From positions 1 to 54,617 of the forward strand of contig JAEUUV010000052.1 of the NCBI GenBank assembly GCA_016787285.1: a stretch of 54,617 bases of DNA, written 5' to 3'. The position numbers and the translations under genes were made by a program. The notes below the pieces were generated by a model. That model did no database searches. It saw only the letters and a list, made by a program, of their open reading frames with translations, and was not told where the DNA came from. This document shows, in pieces, positions 1-8,969 of this stretch. Origin of the DNA: Saprospiraceae bacterium (GTDB lineage: Bacteria > Bacteroidota > Bacteroidia > Chitinophagales > Saprospiraceae). Each line of letters begins with the position of its first letter. The stretch's first letter is position 1.

Positions 1-108
1 GGGTGGTTGTTGTGGGTTTTGTTTTTGCCGACACCGCTTTTTTGTTTGGAAATCGTATTGATATTTCTATTTTTCTTGTGGTTAAGTCTTGTTTTTGGGG
101 GTGGCGGT

Positions 109-140
109 GTTTTATAAAACCTTTTGGTTTTTTTAAACCA
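109..140. promoter_or_regulatory. two palindromes upstream of parA
   Basis: The 176 bases before parA are T-rich on the plus strand and carry no convincing gene. They hold a perfect 12-bp palindrome, GTTTTATAAAAC (109-120), and a 6-bp inverted repeat TGGTTT-tttt-AAACCA (125-140). Their position just upstream of parA would suit an autoregulatory operator or a leader hairpin. That role is inferred only; no parS-like site is seen here. Confidence 0.3.
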
Positions 141-176
141 CGGCCTCCCCGAAATCGAAGACTTACCATCAAGAAT

Positions 177-944
177 ATGAGCAAGATCATTACGATTGCC
201 AATCAAAAAGGCGGTGTCGGCAAAACCACTACCGCCATCAACCTCGCCGCATCGCTGGCTATTCTGGAAAAACGCGTGTTGCTGATTGACGCCGATCCGC
301 AGTCCAACGCCTCCTCCGGCGTAGGCGTGATGACCGACGAGGAAACGGTCAGCCTGTACGACTGCCTCGTCAGCGATGTGGATCCGCGCAAGGCCATCAT
401 CGCGACCGAAACGCCCAACCTCTGGCTGCTGCCCTCCAGCATCAACCTCGTGGGCGCCGATGTGGAATTAGTCGGCAAACCCGAGCGCGAATACATCCTG
501 CGCAAATTGGTGCGCCAGGTGAGCAAGGACTACGATTTCATTTTCATTGACTGCCTGCCCTCGCTCGGCCTCATCACCGTGAACGCCCTTGTAGCCGCCG
601 ACACGGTGCTCATTCCCGTGCAGTGCGAGATGTTCTCGTTCGAGGGTTTGTCCAAACTCAAAAACACCATCGCGCTGGTGAAGCAGGGCTACAACCCCGA
701 CTTGCAGGTGGAAGGGCTGCTCATTTCCATGTACGACAGCCGCCTGCGCCTCGCCAACGCCATCGTGGAGGAAGTGCGCAACAGCAGCAACGACTACGTG
801 TTTGAAACCATCATCCATCGTAATTCGCGTGTGGCCGAAGCGCCCATGCAGCACGTTCCGGTAGCCATGTACGACGTGAGCAGCAAAGGCGCCGTGAATT
901 TTTTCAACCTCGCAGAAGAGTTTCTCCGCCGAAACGCCAACTAA
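177..944 (+). CDS. parA: ParA family chromosome-partitioning ATPase
   Basis: This is a 255-residue Walker-type partition ATPase (ParA/Soj) that acts with ParB to segregate the origin region. The deviant Walker A motif KGGVGKTT lies at residues 11-18, the switch segment [11 protein letters not shown] at 34-44 and Walker [12 protein letters not shown] at 119-129, all within the short chromosomal ParA form with no N-terminal DNA-binding extension. The frame is open 58 codons further upstream, but that stretch is low-complexity and hydrophobic. The family normally starts [17 protein letters not shown], so the ATG at 177 is chosen. parB follows after 7 nt, so the two are surely cotranscribed. In many bacteria this pair lies near oriC; no DnaA boxes were identified here. 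Confidence 0.96.
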   Translation: MSKIITIANQKGGVGKTTTAINLAASLAILEKRVLLIDADPQSNASSGVGVMTDEETVSLYDCLVSDVDPRKAIIATETPNLWLLPSSINLVGADVELVGKPEREYILRKLVRQVSKDYDFIFIDCLPSLGLITVNALVAADTVLIPVQCEMFSFEGLSKLKNTIALVKQGYNPDLQVEGLLISMYDSRLRLANAIVEEVRNSSNDYVFETIIHRNSRVAEAPMQHVPVAMYDVSSKGAVNFFNLAEEFLRRNAN

Positions 945-951
945 AACAATT

Positions 952-1860
952 ATGGCAAAAAAGTTAGAAAAAGCCGAATTCGGAAAGGGCATTCGCGCCC
1001 TTTTAGCCAATCCGAAACAACTGGAACAGGCCGTGCAGGAAAACCCGCAGGAAGTGGTGCGCGAACTGACGCACACGGTGGCTATGCTGCCCATTTCCCA
1101 GATTGAAGCCAACCCCTTCCAGCCCCGCACCGAGTTTGACCAGACCGCCCTCGACGAACTGGCCGACAGCATCCGCGTGCATGGACTTATCCAGCCCGTC
1201 ACGGTGCGCCGCCTGCACGACAAGGCCTACCAACTCATTTCCGGCGAACGCCGCTTCCGCGCCAGCCAAATGGCCGGCCTCCACGAGATACCCGCCTACG
1301 TCCGCCTCGCCGACGACCAGCAAATGCTGGAAATGGCGCTCATCGAAAACATCCAGCGCCAGGACCTGAACGCCATCGAGGTGGCCATTTCCTACCAGCG
1401 TCTCAAGGAAGAGTGCAGCCTGACCGACGAATTGCTCTCCGAACGCGTGGGCAAACAGCGCAGCACCATCACCAACTACCTGCGCCTGCTCAAACTGCCC
1501 GTAGATGTGCAGCAGGCCATCAAAGACGGCGAACTGAGCATGGGCCATGCCCGCGCACTGGCCGGCGTGAACGACATTGCGTTCCAGCTCTCCCTGCTTC
1601 GCCAGATCCGCCAGGAAGACCTGTCGGTGCGCACCGTGGAAGTACTCATCGCCCGCCACCAGGAAGAACGCCTCGGCAAAAAAGGCCGCACCGACAAACG
1701 TATGCCCGACCACCTGCGCGGCATTCAGGACCAGTTCCGCGCCTACTTCGGCGCCAAAGTGGACCTCAAGCGCAGCGACAAGGGCAAAGGCCAGATCGTC
1801 ATCAAGTTCGAAAACGACGGAGAACTGAACCGGCTGATTGACTTGATTGAAGGGAAATGA
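952..1860 (+). CDS. parB: ParB/Spo0J family partition protein
   Basis: This 302-residue ParB is the CTP-dependent DNA clamp that loads at parS and stimulates ParA. The N-terminal boxes are complete: NPFQPR at 54-59, GERRFRA at 98-104 (CTP binding) and ALIENIQRQDLN at 119-130. A helix-turn-helix follows at about 145-170 (LLSERVGKQRSTITNYLRLL), and the C-terminal dimerisation segment occupies about 275-302. The length is normal for a chromosomal ParB. The stop codon overlaps the start of the next gene in an ATGA arrangement, implying translational coupling. No full parS palindrome was noticed in the window; only a half-match near 42583 was seen and rejected. Confidence 0.96.
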   Translation: MAKKLEKAEFGKGIRALLANPKQLEQAVQENPQEVVRELTHTVAMLPISQIEANPFQPRTEFDQTALDELADSIRVHGLIQPVTVRRLHDKAYQLISGERRFRASQMAGLHEIPAYVRLADDQQMLEMALIENIQRQDLNAIEVAISYQRLKEECSLTDELLSERVGKQRSTITNYLRLLKLPVDVQQAIKDGELSMGHARALAGVNDIAFQLSLLRQIRQEDLSVRTVEVLIARHQEERLGKKGRTDKRMPDHLRGIQDQFRAYFGAKVDLKRSDKGKGQIVIKFENDGELNRLIDLIEGK

Positions 1861-2822
1861 TTCTTCACTGCCTCCGTGCCCTCTGGAATCCCGACATGTA
1901 CCACGGCTGGGGTCGCACACGGCGCTACTTCGAGGGCTGGTACTTCAAACTCGTCAGCGCCGACGAGTCTGCCGCCCTTGCCGTCATCCCCGGTGTTTCG
2001 ATGGATGCACAAGGCAAGCGCCACGCGTTCGTGCAGGTCATGGACGGCAAAGCCTGCACCGCCACGTACCACCGGTTCGACGCCTCTGAGTTCCGGCCTT
2101 CCGCCCACCGGTTCGAGGTGCAACTCGGCCCTAATTTTTTCTCTGCGGAAAAAATCGTGCTCGACCTGCCCGGGCTTTCCGGCGAGGTACGGTTCCAAAA
2201 CACAACGCCCTGGCCCAAAATGCTCGGAGCGCCCGGCATTATGGGCTGGTACTCCTTCGTGCCGTTCATGGAGTGTTTCCACGGCGTGGTCAGCCTGAAC
2301 CACGGGCTAAGCGGCAAATTGCAACTCGGCAACCAGTCAATTGACCTGAGCGGCGGCAAAGGCTACATCGAAAAAGACTGGGGCCGCTCGTTCCCCCGCG
2401 CCTACGTGTGGATGCAAACAAACCACTTCGACACACACGACCGTGCTTCCATGCTGGCATCCGTAGCGCATATTCCCTGGCTGACGGGGCATTTCATCGG
2501 TTTCATCAGCGGCTTTTGGCTCGACGGGCGCCTGTTCCGGTTTGCCACCTACACCGGCGCCCGCAAGCACCTCGAACTCGGCGCCGACTCGGTGACGCTC
2601 GTTTTCAAGAACCCGCGTACGGAACTGCGCCTGCAGGCCCGGCAAGCCGCCGGAACGACGCTCGTGTCGCCCATTTCCGGGGAAATGACCGGCAAAATCA
2701 ACGAAAGCCTGCAAGCGACCATTCACGTAGAACTGCTCGAAAACGGCAGCCGTATTTTCGAAGGAACCGCCCGGACCGCAGGGCTGGAAGTAGCCGGCGC
2801 AGTCGAGCTGCTGGAAAGGTAG
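1857..2822 (+). CDS. tocopherol cyclase-like protein
   Basis: This 321-residue soluble protein resembles the tocopherol cyclase family: an N-terminal WNPDMYHGWGRTRRYFEGWYFK block (near residues 10-31), a central GYIEKDWGRSFPRAYVWMQTNH block (near 167-188) and an aromatic-rich beta-sandwich C terminus. Plant and cyanobacterial members cyclise phytyl-benzoquinols to chromanols; bacterial homologues outside phototrophs have no settled reaction. No signal peptide is evident. The start codon overlaps the parB stop (ATGA), so it is probably the third gene of the parAB operon. Since a heterotroph would not be expected to make tocopherol, a related lipocalin-like or carotenoid/quinone-binding role is as likely as cyclisation. 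Family assignment is confident; the reaction is not. Confidence 0.8.
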   Translation: MILHCLRALWNPDMYHGWGRTRRYFEGWYFKLVSADESAALAVIPGVSMDAQGKRHAFVQVMDGKACTATYHRFDASEFRPSAHRFEVQLGPNFFSAEKIVLDLPGLSGEVRFQNTTPWPKMLGAPGIMGWYSFVPFMECFHGVVSLNHGLSGKLQLGNQSIDLSGGKGYIEKDWGRSFPRAYVWMQTNHFDTHDRASMLASVAHIPWLTGHFIGFISGFWLDGRLFRFATYTGARKHLELGADSVTLVFKNPRTELRLQARQAAGTTLVSPISGEMTGKINESLQATIHVELLENGSRIFEGTARTAGLEVAGAVELLER

Positions 2823-2943
2823 ACACCGCGCTATAAGTCAAAATGTACAAGGCACCATAGCAACTGCCAATTCAAGCTGACGTGGACAAAGGCGGCTCCG
2901 GGCTGTCAAAAAAAGCAAAACTTTAAACCCAACTTTACTCTGT

Positions 2944-4494
2944 ATGCCTATGCGTCTGTCCTCGTTTCCTCCGTCGCTTATACAAATTTGCTTTTTCTGG
3001 GCACTTGTTTTTGTTGCCCCGAAAAATTCGGTTGCCAACGACACTATCCTGCGACCGGCGCGAGGGAATAGTGTTCTTACTTTCGAATTTTCCCCTCTGG
3101 CCCGGGATGCCTACCGGAAAATTTTCAGCCTGCGCCTGAGCGAGGCTACCACGACGTTGGCCGAACTGCGCCGCCGCGAGCCGAACAACCTGATTGCTCC
3201 TTTGGTGGAAAACTACCATGATTTCCTGACCGTACTGGTGAACGACGATCGGGCCGAGTTCAACCGGCTGGCCAGAAACATGGAACCGCGCCTGGCGCGT
3301 ATTTCCCGTGGCGACCGCAAGTCGCCCTGGTACCTGTTTTCGCAAGCCGAGATTCGCCTTCAGTGGGCGGTGCTGAACGGCAAGTACAACGCGTACCTGT
3401 CCAGCCTGAGCGACATCAAACAGGCTTATGCTCTGCTGGAGCAAAACCGCAAGGAGCATCCTGATTTTATGCCCAATCTCAAAAGTCTCGGGGTGATTCA
3501 CGCGCTGGTGGGCGCGGTGCCGGAGGAGTTTCGCTGGACCGTGAAGGCTATGAGCGGCATACAGGGAACGGTGGAACAAGGCATGCGCGAACTGCGAAGC
3601 GTGCTGGAACATGCCGGGCGGCACGATTTTGTATTCGAAGACGAGGTGCGCGTGACCGTCGCGTTCTTGCAATTGAACCTGGAAAACGAACGAGCCGAAG
3701 CATGGAGCATCCTGTCGTCCGGCAAACTGGAACCGGCTAAAAACCCGGTTGCCGCCCTTGCCATGGCCAGCCTGGCCATGCGCACCGGACGCAACGACGA
3801 GGCGATACGCCTGCTGGAGTCCAGTCCGGAGGGAGGCGCCTATCATCCGTTTCCCTACCGCCATTTTTTGCTCGGCATAGCCAAACTAAACCGCCTTGAC
3901 CCGGACGCCGACAAACCCCTGCTGACATTTTTGAAAAAATTGAAAGGTGAAAGCGGCGTCAAGGAGGCGTATCAGAAGTTGGCCTGGCATCAGGTAGTGC
4001 AGGGCAATGAAACCGGCTACCGAAACTACATGAAGCAGGTGAAATCCGTTGGGAATGACCGCTCGGAGTCGGACAAGGCTGCCCTGCAGGAGGCGTTGCG
4101 CGACGAAGTACCCGACACACGTCTGCTTCGCACCCGCTTGCTGTTCGACGGCGGATACTACCAACGCGCATGGGACTTGCTCCGGGATGCCGGCGGCGCC
4201 TACTCCGGCAAGCAGGCACTGGAATACGGCTATCGCCTCGGGCGCATCGCACACGAACTCGGCAAAACCGAACAAGCCGAACGGCTGTACATGCAAACTA
4301 TCGAAGCCGGGGCAAAAGATCCCGTGTATTTTGCCTGCAATGCCGCCCTGCAACTAGGCATCCTGCACGAAGAGCAGGGCAACAAGGCCAAGGCTGCAGA
4401 TGCCTACCGGAGGTGCCTGGAGTTAAAGCCGGAGGAATACCGCGCCGGCCTGCACGCCAAAGCAAAGGCAGGGTTGGAAAGGATCAGGTCTTAA
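2944..4494 (+). CDS. secreted TPR-repeat protein
   Basis: This 516-residue protein has an N-terminal signal peptide (hydrophobic stretch about residues 10-26, then NSVANDT) and is largely helical. Several TPR-like helical pairs are visible, clearest near the C terminus (ALEYGYRLGRIAHELGKTEQAERLY, then the NKAKAADAYRRCLELKPEEYR unit, about residues 425-500). No catalytic motif is recognised. It is probably a periplasmic or outer-membrane-associated scaffold. A 121-nt gap without a clear terminator separates it from the tocopherol-cyclase-like gene, so readthrough is possible. It faces rny convergently, and its TAA is immediately followed by a 7-nt repeat array. Confidence 0.8.
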   Translation: MPMRLSSFPPSLIQICFFWALVFVAPKNSVANDTILRPARGNSVLTFEFSPLARDAYRKIFSLRLSEATTTLAELRRREPNNLIAPLVENYHDFLTVLVNDDRAEFNRLARNMEPRLARISRGDRKSPWYLFSQAEIRLQWAVLNGKYNAYLSSLSDIKQAYALLEQNRKEHPDFMPNLKSLGVIHALVGAVPEEFRWTVKAMSGIQGTVEQGMRELRSVLEHAGRHDFVFEDEVRVTVAFLQLNLENERAEAWSILSSGKLEPAKNPVAALAMASLAMRTGRNDEAIRLLESSPEGGAYHPFPYRHFLLGIAKLNRLDPDADKPLLTFLKKLKGESGVKEAYQKLAWHQVVQGNETGYRNYMKQVKSVGNDRSESDKAALQEALRDEVPDTRLLRTRLLFDGGYYQRAWDLLRDAGGAYSGKQALEYGYRLGRIAHELGKTEQAERLYMQTIEAGAKDPVYFACNAALQLGILHEEQGNKAKAADAYRRCLELKPEEYRAGLHAKAKAGLERIRS

Positions 4495-4526
4495 AGTTTT
4501 GAGTTTTGGGTTTTGAGTTTTGAGTT
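4495..4526 (+). repeat. heptanucleotide array (AGTTTTG)n after stop codon
   Basis: Four and a half tandem copies of AGTTTTG (third copy GGTTTTG) begin on the very next base after the TAA of the TPR gene. Their T-rich strand is in sense orientation. The same unit recurs at 29756-29780, 45507-45546 and 45646-45679, each time just past a stop codon. Confidence 0.85.
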
Positions 4527-4556
4527 AGTCGGACTTCGAGCAGGTGCTCCCATATG

Positions 4557-4584
4557 CATCACTCATCGTTCATCGCTCATCACT
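4557..4584 (-). repeat. heptanucleotide array (GNGATGA)n after rny stop
   Basis: Read on the minus strand, the rny TAA is followed by TA and then the heptads GTGATGA, GCGATGA, ACGATGA and GTGATG. The unit differs from the AGTTTTG arrays, but the 7-nt period and the position directly after a stop codon are the same. Two convergent genes thus each end in their own array. Confidence 0.7.
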
Positions 4585-4585
4585 A

Positions 4586-6268
4586 TTATCGTGCGTAGGC
4601 CACTGCCCGTTTTTCGCGGATGACCGTCACCCGGATTTGACCCGGGTACTGCATTTCGTCCTGAATTTTTTGCGAAATCATAAACGACAGATCGTCGGCA
4701 TACTGGTCGGTCACTTTGTCGGCTTCCACGATCACGCGCAGTTCGCGGCCCGCTTGCATAGCGAATGCTTTGGCCACACCCTCGTAGCTCATGGCGAGGT
4801 CTTCGAGTTCGCCGATACGCTTGAGGTAGTTTTCCAGAATCTCGCGGCGGGCACCGGGGCGGGCGCCGGAGATGGCGTCGCAAGCCTGCACGATGGGCGA
4901 GATGAGGTTGTTCATCTCGATTTCGTCGTGGTGGGCGCCTACGGCGTTGATAATGACCGGGTGTTCGCCGTGCTGTTCGCAGAGTTTCATGCCCACGAGT
5001 GCGTGCGAGAGTTCCGTTTCCTCTTCGGCTACTTTACCGATGTCGTGTAGCAGGCCGGCGCGTTTGGCCATTTTGATCTGCTTGGGATTGAGACCGAGTT
5101 CGGCGGCCATCGTGGCGCAGAGGTTGGCCGTTTCGATGGAGTGCTTGAGCAGGTTTTGACCGTAAGACGAGCGGAAACGCATGCGGCCCACCATGCGCAC
5201 GAGCGCGGCGTTTAGGCCGTGGATGTTCAGTTCGATGACCGTACGCTCGCCGATTTCGATGATTTGCTCTTCGAGTTGTTTGCGCACTTTGGCCACCACT
5301 TCCTCGATACGGGCGGGGTGGATACGACCGTCGGCGGTGAGGCGCTGGAGCGACAGGCGCGCCACCTCGCGGCGAATGGGGTCGAACGAGGATATGACAA
5401 TGGCTTCAGGCGTGTCGTCCACGATAATCTCGACACCGGTAGCGGCTTCGAGGGCGCGAATGTTCCGGCCTTCGCGACCGATGATCTGGCCCTTCATGTC
5501 GTCGTTTTCCAGGTTGAATACCGACACGGTATTTTCGATAGTAAACTCGGCGGCAGTGCGCTGGATGGTCTGAATGACGATTTTTTTGGCTTCTTTGCTG
5601 GCGTTGAGTTTGGCCTGAGTAATGGCGTCTTTCACGATGGATAGCACCTCGCTCTCGCTCTTGGCGCGTACGGCTTCGAGCAACTGGTCTTTGGCGTCCT
5701 GCTGGCTGAGTTGAGAAATTTTTTCCAGCATCTTGATGCGCTCCTCATTGGCGGCATCCAGTTCCTCTTTCTTCTTCTGCACGATTTTCAGTTGCTTGTC
5801 CAGGTTCTCGCGCAGCACTTCAATTTCCAGTTCCTTGTTTTCTACTTCCGATTTTTTGGCATTGAATTCGTTCAGACGTACCTGAAACAGGTCCTGTTCC
5901 ACCTGAAGGTCTTTCTGCTTGCTGACGACCTCCATTTCCATTTCCTTCAGGCTGATCTGATGCTGGGCTTTTTCAGTATCAAACTGGCTGCGCATCTGGG
6001 CGTAACGCTCTTTGGCCTCCTGAATTTTTTGTTGTTTGATACGCTCGTTTTCGGCTTCAGCCTTTCCGATAACCTTTTCAGCCTGTACCGCTGCTTCATC
6101 GGTGATGCGCTTGGCAGTGAGGCGGGCCTCCTGAATGGCAAGGTCGGCCTGGCGGTTGCCTTCTTCGATAACTTTCTGATTCGTGGCTTGATTGGCGCGG
6201 CTCGCGATCAGGTATACCACGATACCGCCAACCACTACTCCTATGACGATTCCTATTGTTATATCCAT
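4586..6268 (-). CDS. rny: ribonuclease Y
   Basis: This 560-residue protein has the full RNase Y architecture: one N-terminal transmembrane helix (residues about 3-22), a long charged coiled coil (about 30-200), a KH RNA-binding domain with [10 protein letters not shown] at 262-271, and an HD phosphohydrolase domain with H376, the HD pair H408-D409 and HH at 446-447. It is the membrane-bound endonuclease that initiates mRNA decay. The length is slightly above the usual 520 residues because of the coiled coil. It lies 64 nt downstream of pheT on the same strand, so cotranscription is likely. In many Bacteroidota a small zapA gene sits between pheT and rny; the gap here is too short for it. Confidence 0.96.
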   Translation of the reverse strand: MDITIGIVIGVVVGGIVVYLIASRANQATNQKVIEEGNRQADLAIQEARLTAKRITDEAAVQAEKVIGKAEAENERIKQQKIQEAKERYAQMRSQFDTEKAQHQISLKEMEMEVVSKQKDLQVEQDLFQVRLNEFNAKKSEVENKELEIEVLRENLDKQLKIVQKKKEELDAANEERIKMLEKISQLSQQDAKDQLLEAVRAKSESEVLSIVKDAITQAKLNASKEAKKIVIQTIQRTAAEFTIENTVSVFNLENDDMKGQIIGREGRNIRALEAATGVEIIVDDTPEAIVISSFDPIRREVARLSLQRLTADGRIHPARIEEVVAKVRKQLEEQIIEIGERTVIELNIHGLNAALVRMVGRMRFRSSYGQNLLKHSIETANLCATMAAELGLNPKQIKMAKRAGLLHDIGKVAEEETELSHALVGMKLCEQHGEHPVIINAVGAHHDEIEMNNLISPIVQACDAISGARPGARREILENYLKRIGELEDLAMSYEGVAKAFAMQAGRELRVIVEADKVTDQYADDLSFMISQKIQDEMQYPGQIRVTVIREKRAVAYAR

Positions 6269-6332
6269 TGTTGGTTTGCATTAATTGTGAGTAATAAAAG
6301 ACTTGGCAGTCCATGTTGACCGGGCTGCCGGT

Positions 6333-8780
6333 TTATTTTCGAATACTTGCATTCAATTTTTGCTCGAACGCCTGTTGCAATTGCTGCATCAGCGCGTCAA
6401 TTTCCTTGTCTTGCAGGGTCTTTTGCGGGTCTTCGAACAGAAAACTCACCGCATACGACTTTTTCCCGGCGCCTAATTTGGCTTCGTCCTCGAACACGTC
6501 GAAGAGGTTGACTTCTTTCAGCAGTTTTTTGGCGGTTTTGGCGGCCAGTTGGCGGATTTCCCCAAAGGTCACCGACTGGTTGAGCACCAAGGCCAGATCG
6601 CGGCGCACCACCGGGAATTTACTCAGTTCCTGGAATTGAATTCGATTGCCGGCCAAAGCCGCCAGCACGTTGTCGAAGTTGAAATCGGCGAAAAAGACGG
6701 AATTTTTGATGTCCATCTTTTTGGAAATGGCCGGGGCAACTTGCCCGAGCGTCACCAATTCTTTCGGCCCGCGGTGGTAGCGCAGAGCATAGCGAAAAGG
6801 CGTTTCCTGCAATGCCGTTTCCTGAAAACCGCTGATACCGAGGCGGGTGAGCAGGTTTTGTACATATACTTTCAGCGTGAAAAAGTCGGCGTCTGCTTTT
6901 GCCGCAGGCTGCCAACTTTCGGGGCTGTGTGCGCCGGTAAGGAAAATGCCGAGGCGCCCCGTTTCGGAACCTTCGCCGAGCGGCGCCTGGTATGTTTTCC
7001 CGAATTCGTACAGCCGCAGGTCGGCGTTTTGCCGGTTCTGGTTGTGGCGGATGGTTTCGAGGCCGCTGAACAGGAGTGTGGGGCGCAGGCAGTCGAGGCC
7101 CTGATTGGCGGTGTTGTGTACGAAAACCAGCGACTCCCTGGGCATGGGCAGAAGTGCGTTTTCGCCGACGTGGTAGCCGGAATTTGACAGCGAGAGGCTC
7201 ATGCACTCGAAAAAGCCGTTGGCCGACAGAAAATCCGCAACGAGATTCCGCACGGCATCCGGGTTGGGCCGCTGCGTGATTTCCATGCTGGTGCGCATGC
7301 GCGCGGGCATGGGCACGGAGTCGAGGCCGTGTACGCGCAGAATTTCCTCGATGACGTCGGCTTCACGGGTCACGTCGGGTTTGTTGGTGGGGATGACGGC
7401 TGTGAAGCCACCGTCTGTTTCGTTTTCGATGCCGATTTGCAGGGCGGTCAGGATGTTTTTGACCGTAGCCTTCGGTAGCGCTTCGCCGATCAGGGCATTT
7501 ACCCGCTCGTAGTTCATGTCTACGCGGGTGGGCAGCACAGGGGTCGGGTAAATATCGGTGATGCCGGAAGCGATTTCGCCGCCGGCCAGTTCAAGCACGA
7601 GGGCGGCGGCGCGGTGGAGTGCCGTCAGGCAGCCGTTGGGGTCCACGCCTTTTTCAAAGGTCCAGGCCGCGTCGGTGCGCAGGCTGTGGCGGAGCATGGA
7701 GCGGCGAATCCAGACGGGATTGAAGCGGGCACTTTCGAGAAATACACTGGTGGTACCGGTGGTAACGCCGCTGGTGGCGCCACCAAATACGCCGCCGATA
7801 CACATCGGGTTGGATTCAGCGTCGCAGATCATCAGGTCCTGGTCGGACAGTTTCCGCTCGACCTCGTCGAGGCTTTTGAACACGGTGCCCTCGGGCAAGG
7901 TTTTGACGACGATTTTGTTGCCGCGAATCTGGTTGGCATCGAAGGCGTGCAGGGGTTGGCCGAGTTCGAGTCGGACGAGGTTGGTCACGTCCACCACGTT
8001 GTTGATCGGGCGTTGACCGAGTGCCAGCAGGCGATCCTTGAGCCAGCCGGGGCTTTCGCCCACCTGTACGCCCCGGATCAGTACGCCGGTGTAGCGGTGG
8101 CAGGCTTCGGTATTTTCCACCTCCACGGCATACTTCGTACCTCGAACTTCGTCAATCGTACTCCGCAAGTCGTGTTTCAGTTCGGCCTGCGGGTTTTCGT
8201 GGTGGCGCACCCAGGCCAGCAGATCGCGGGCGATGCCAAGGTGGTTGGTGGCGTCGGCACGGTTGGGGGTGAGGCCGATTTCGTAGACGATGTCGGAGTG
8301 GAGATTGAGGTACTCGGAGGCTCGTATTCCGAGCGGCGTGTTGTCGGGCAAAACCAGGATACCGGAGTGGTCATGCCCGATGCCGAGTTCGTCTTCGGCG
8401 CAGATCATACCCTGGGAGGGCACGCCGCGCACTTTGCGTTCGCCGATCTGGAAAAGTTGTCCGTCTTTGCTGAAAACCGTGGCGCCGGGCAGGGCAACGA
8501 GGACGTGTTGTCCCACAGCCACATTGGGCGCGCCGCACACAATGGAGCGCACCGTCCCATCGCCCACATCCACCCGGGTAGCCGAGAGGTGGTCGGTATC
8601 GGGAATACGCGTGCATTCGAGCACCCGTCCGGTCAGTACGTTATCCAAATCAACCGGAGAGGGTTTTACCGCGTCCCATCCTTCCACTTCAAGACCCAGC
8701 GAGGTTAGTATGTCGGCGATTTCTTCGGGTGTTTTATTTAAGTCGAGAAATTCTCGAATCCAATTCAGCGAAACCTTCAT
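6333..8780 (-). CDS. pheT: phenylalanyl-tRNA synthetase beta subunit
   Basis: This is the 815-residue beta subunit of the alpha2-beta2 phenylalanyl-tRNA synthetase, which carries the editing site for mischarged Tyr-tRNA(Phe). It starts with the typical MKVSLNWIREFLDL, followed by an EMAP/tRNA-binding OB fold (about 40-150), the B3/B4 editing domain (about 210-400), the B5 domain (about 400-480), a catalytic-like core, and a ferredoxin-fold anticodon-binding domain ending near SVTFGEIRQLAAK and its RDLALV strand. The length is typical. pheS is not in the window. A weak TACCTTAG element lies about 60 nt upstream on the minus strand. Gene order then continues into rny. Confidence 0.96.
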   Translation of the reverse strand: MKVSLNWIREFLDLNKTPEEIADILTSLGLEVEGWDAVKPSPVDLDNVLTGRVLECTRIPDTDHLSATRVDVGDGTVRSIVCGAPNVAVGQHVLVALPGATVFSKDGQLFQIGERKVRGVPSQGMICAEDELGIGHDHSGILVLPDNTPLGIRASEYLNLHSDIVYEIGLTPNRADATNHLGIARDLLAWVRHHENPQAELKHDLRSTIDEVRGTKYAVEVENTEACHRYTGVLIRGVQVGESPGWLKDRLLALGQRPINNVVDVTNLVRLELGQPLHAFDANQIRGNKIVVKTLPEGTVFKSLDEVERKLSDQDLMICDAESNPMCIGGVFGGATSGVTTGTTSVFLESARFNPVWIRRSMLRHSLRTDAAWTFEKGVDPNGCLTALHRAAALVLELAGGEIASGITDIYPTPVLPTRVDMNYERVNALIGEALPKATVKNILTALQIGIENETDGGFTAVIPTNKPDVTREADVIEEILRVHGLDSVPMPARMRTSMEITQRPNPDAVRNLVADFLSANGFFECMSLSLSNSGYHVGENALLPMPRESLVFVHNTANQGLDCLRPTLLFSGLETIRHNQNRQNADLRLYEFGKTYQAPLGEGSETGRLGIFLTGAHSPESWQPAAKADADFFTLKVYVQNLLTRLGISGFQETALQETPFRYALRYHRGPKELVTLGQVAPAISKKMDIKNSVFFADFNFDNVLAALAGNRIQFQELSKFPVVRRDLALVLNQSVTFGEIRQLAAKTAKKLLKEVNLFDVFEDEAKLGAGKKSYAVSFLFEDPQKTLQDKEIDALMQQLQQAFEQKLNASIRK

Positions 8781-8887
8781 TTGCTCTGAAAATCAATCGG
8801 ATTATTTGTGTTTGTTTTCGGGTAAATCGGGCTTTGTTCAGAGCTAAGGTAGCGAGGTTTCGGAAAAATACAGCCTTTGGTTTTTTC

Positions 8888-8919
8888 TTTGGGTGTGCGC
8901 CGAAGATGTTGCACTTTTG
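8888..8919 (+). promoter_or_regulatory. possible promoter for the glycosyltransferase gene
   Basis: TTTG (8888-8891) is followed after 20 nt by CACTTTTG (8912-8919), one mismatch from the Bacteroidota -7 consensus TAnnTTTG. It would give a leader of roughly 45 nt before the ATG at 8970. Confidence 0.35.
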
Positions 8920-8969
8920 CAGGCCCTCGCTTTACCCTTTTTCAAACCTTAATCCTGCGTTTGTTTGCC

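Noticed and set aside
4495-4526. T-rich array as an ordinary terminator tail
   Set aside because: No stable hairpin precedes it, and the T-runs are regularly interrupted by GAG every 7 nt.
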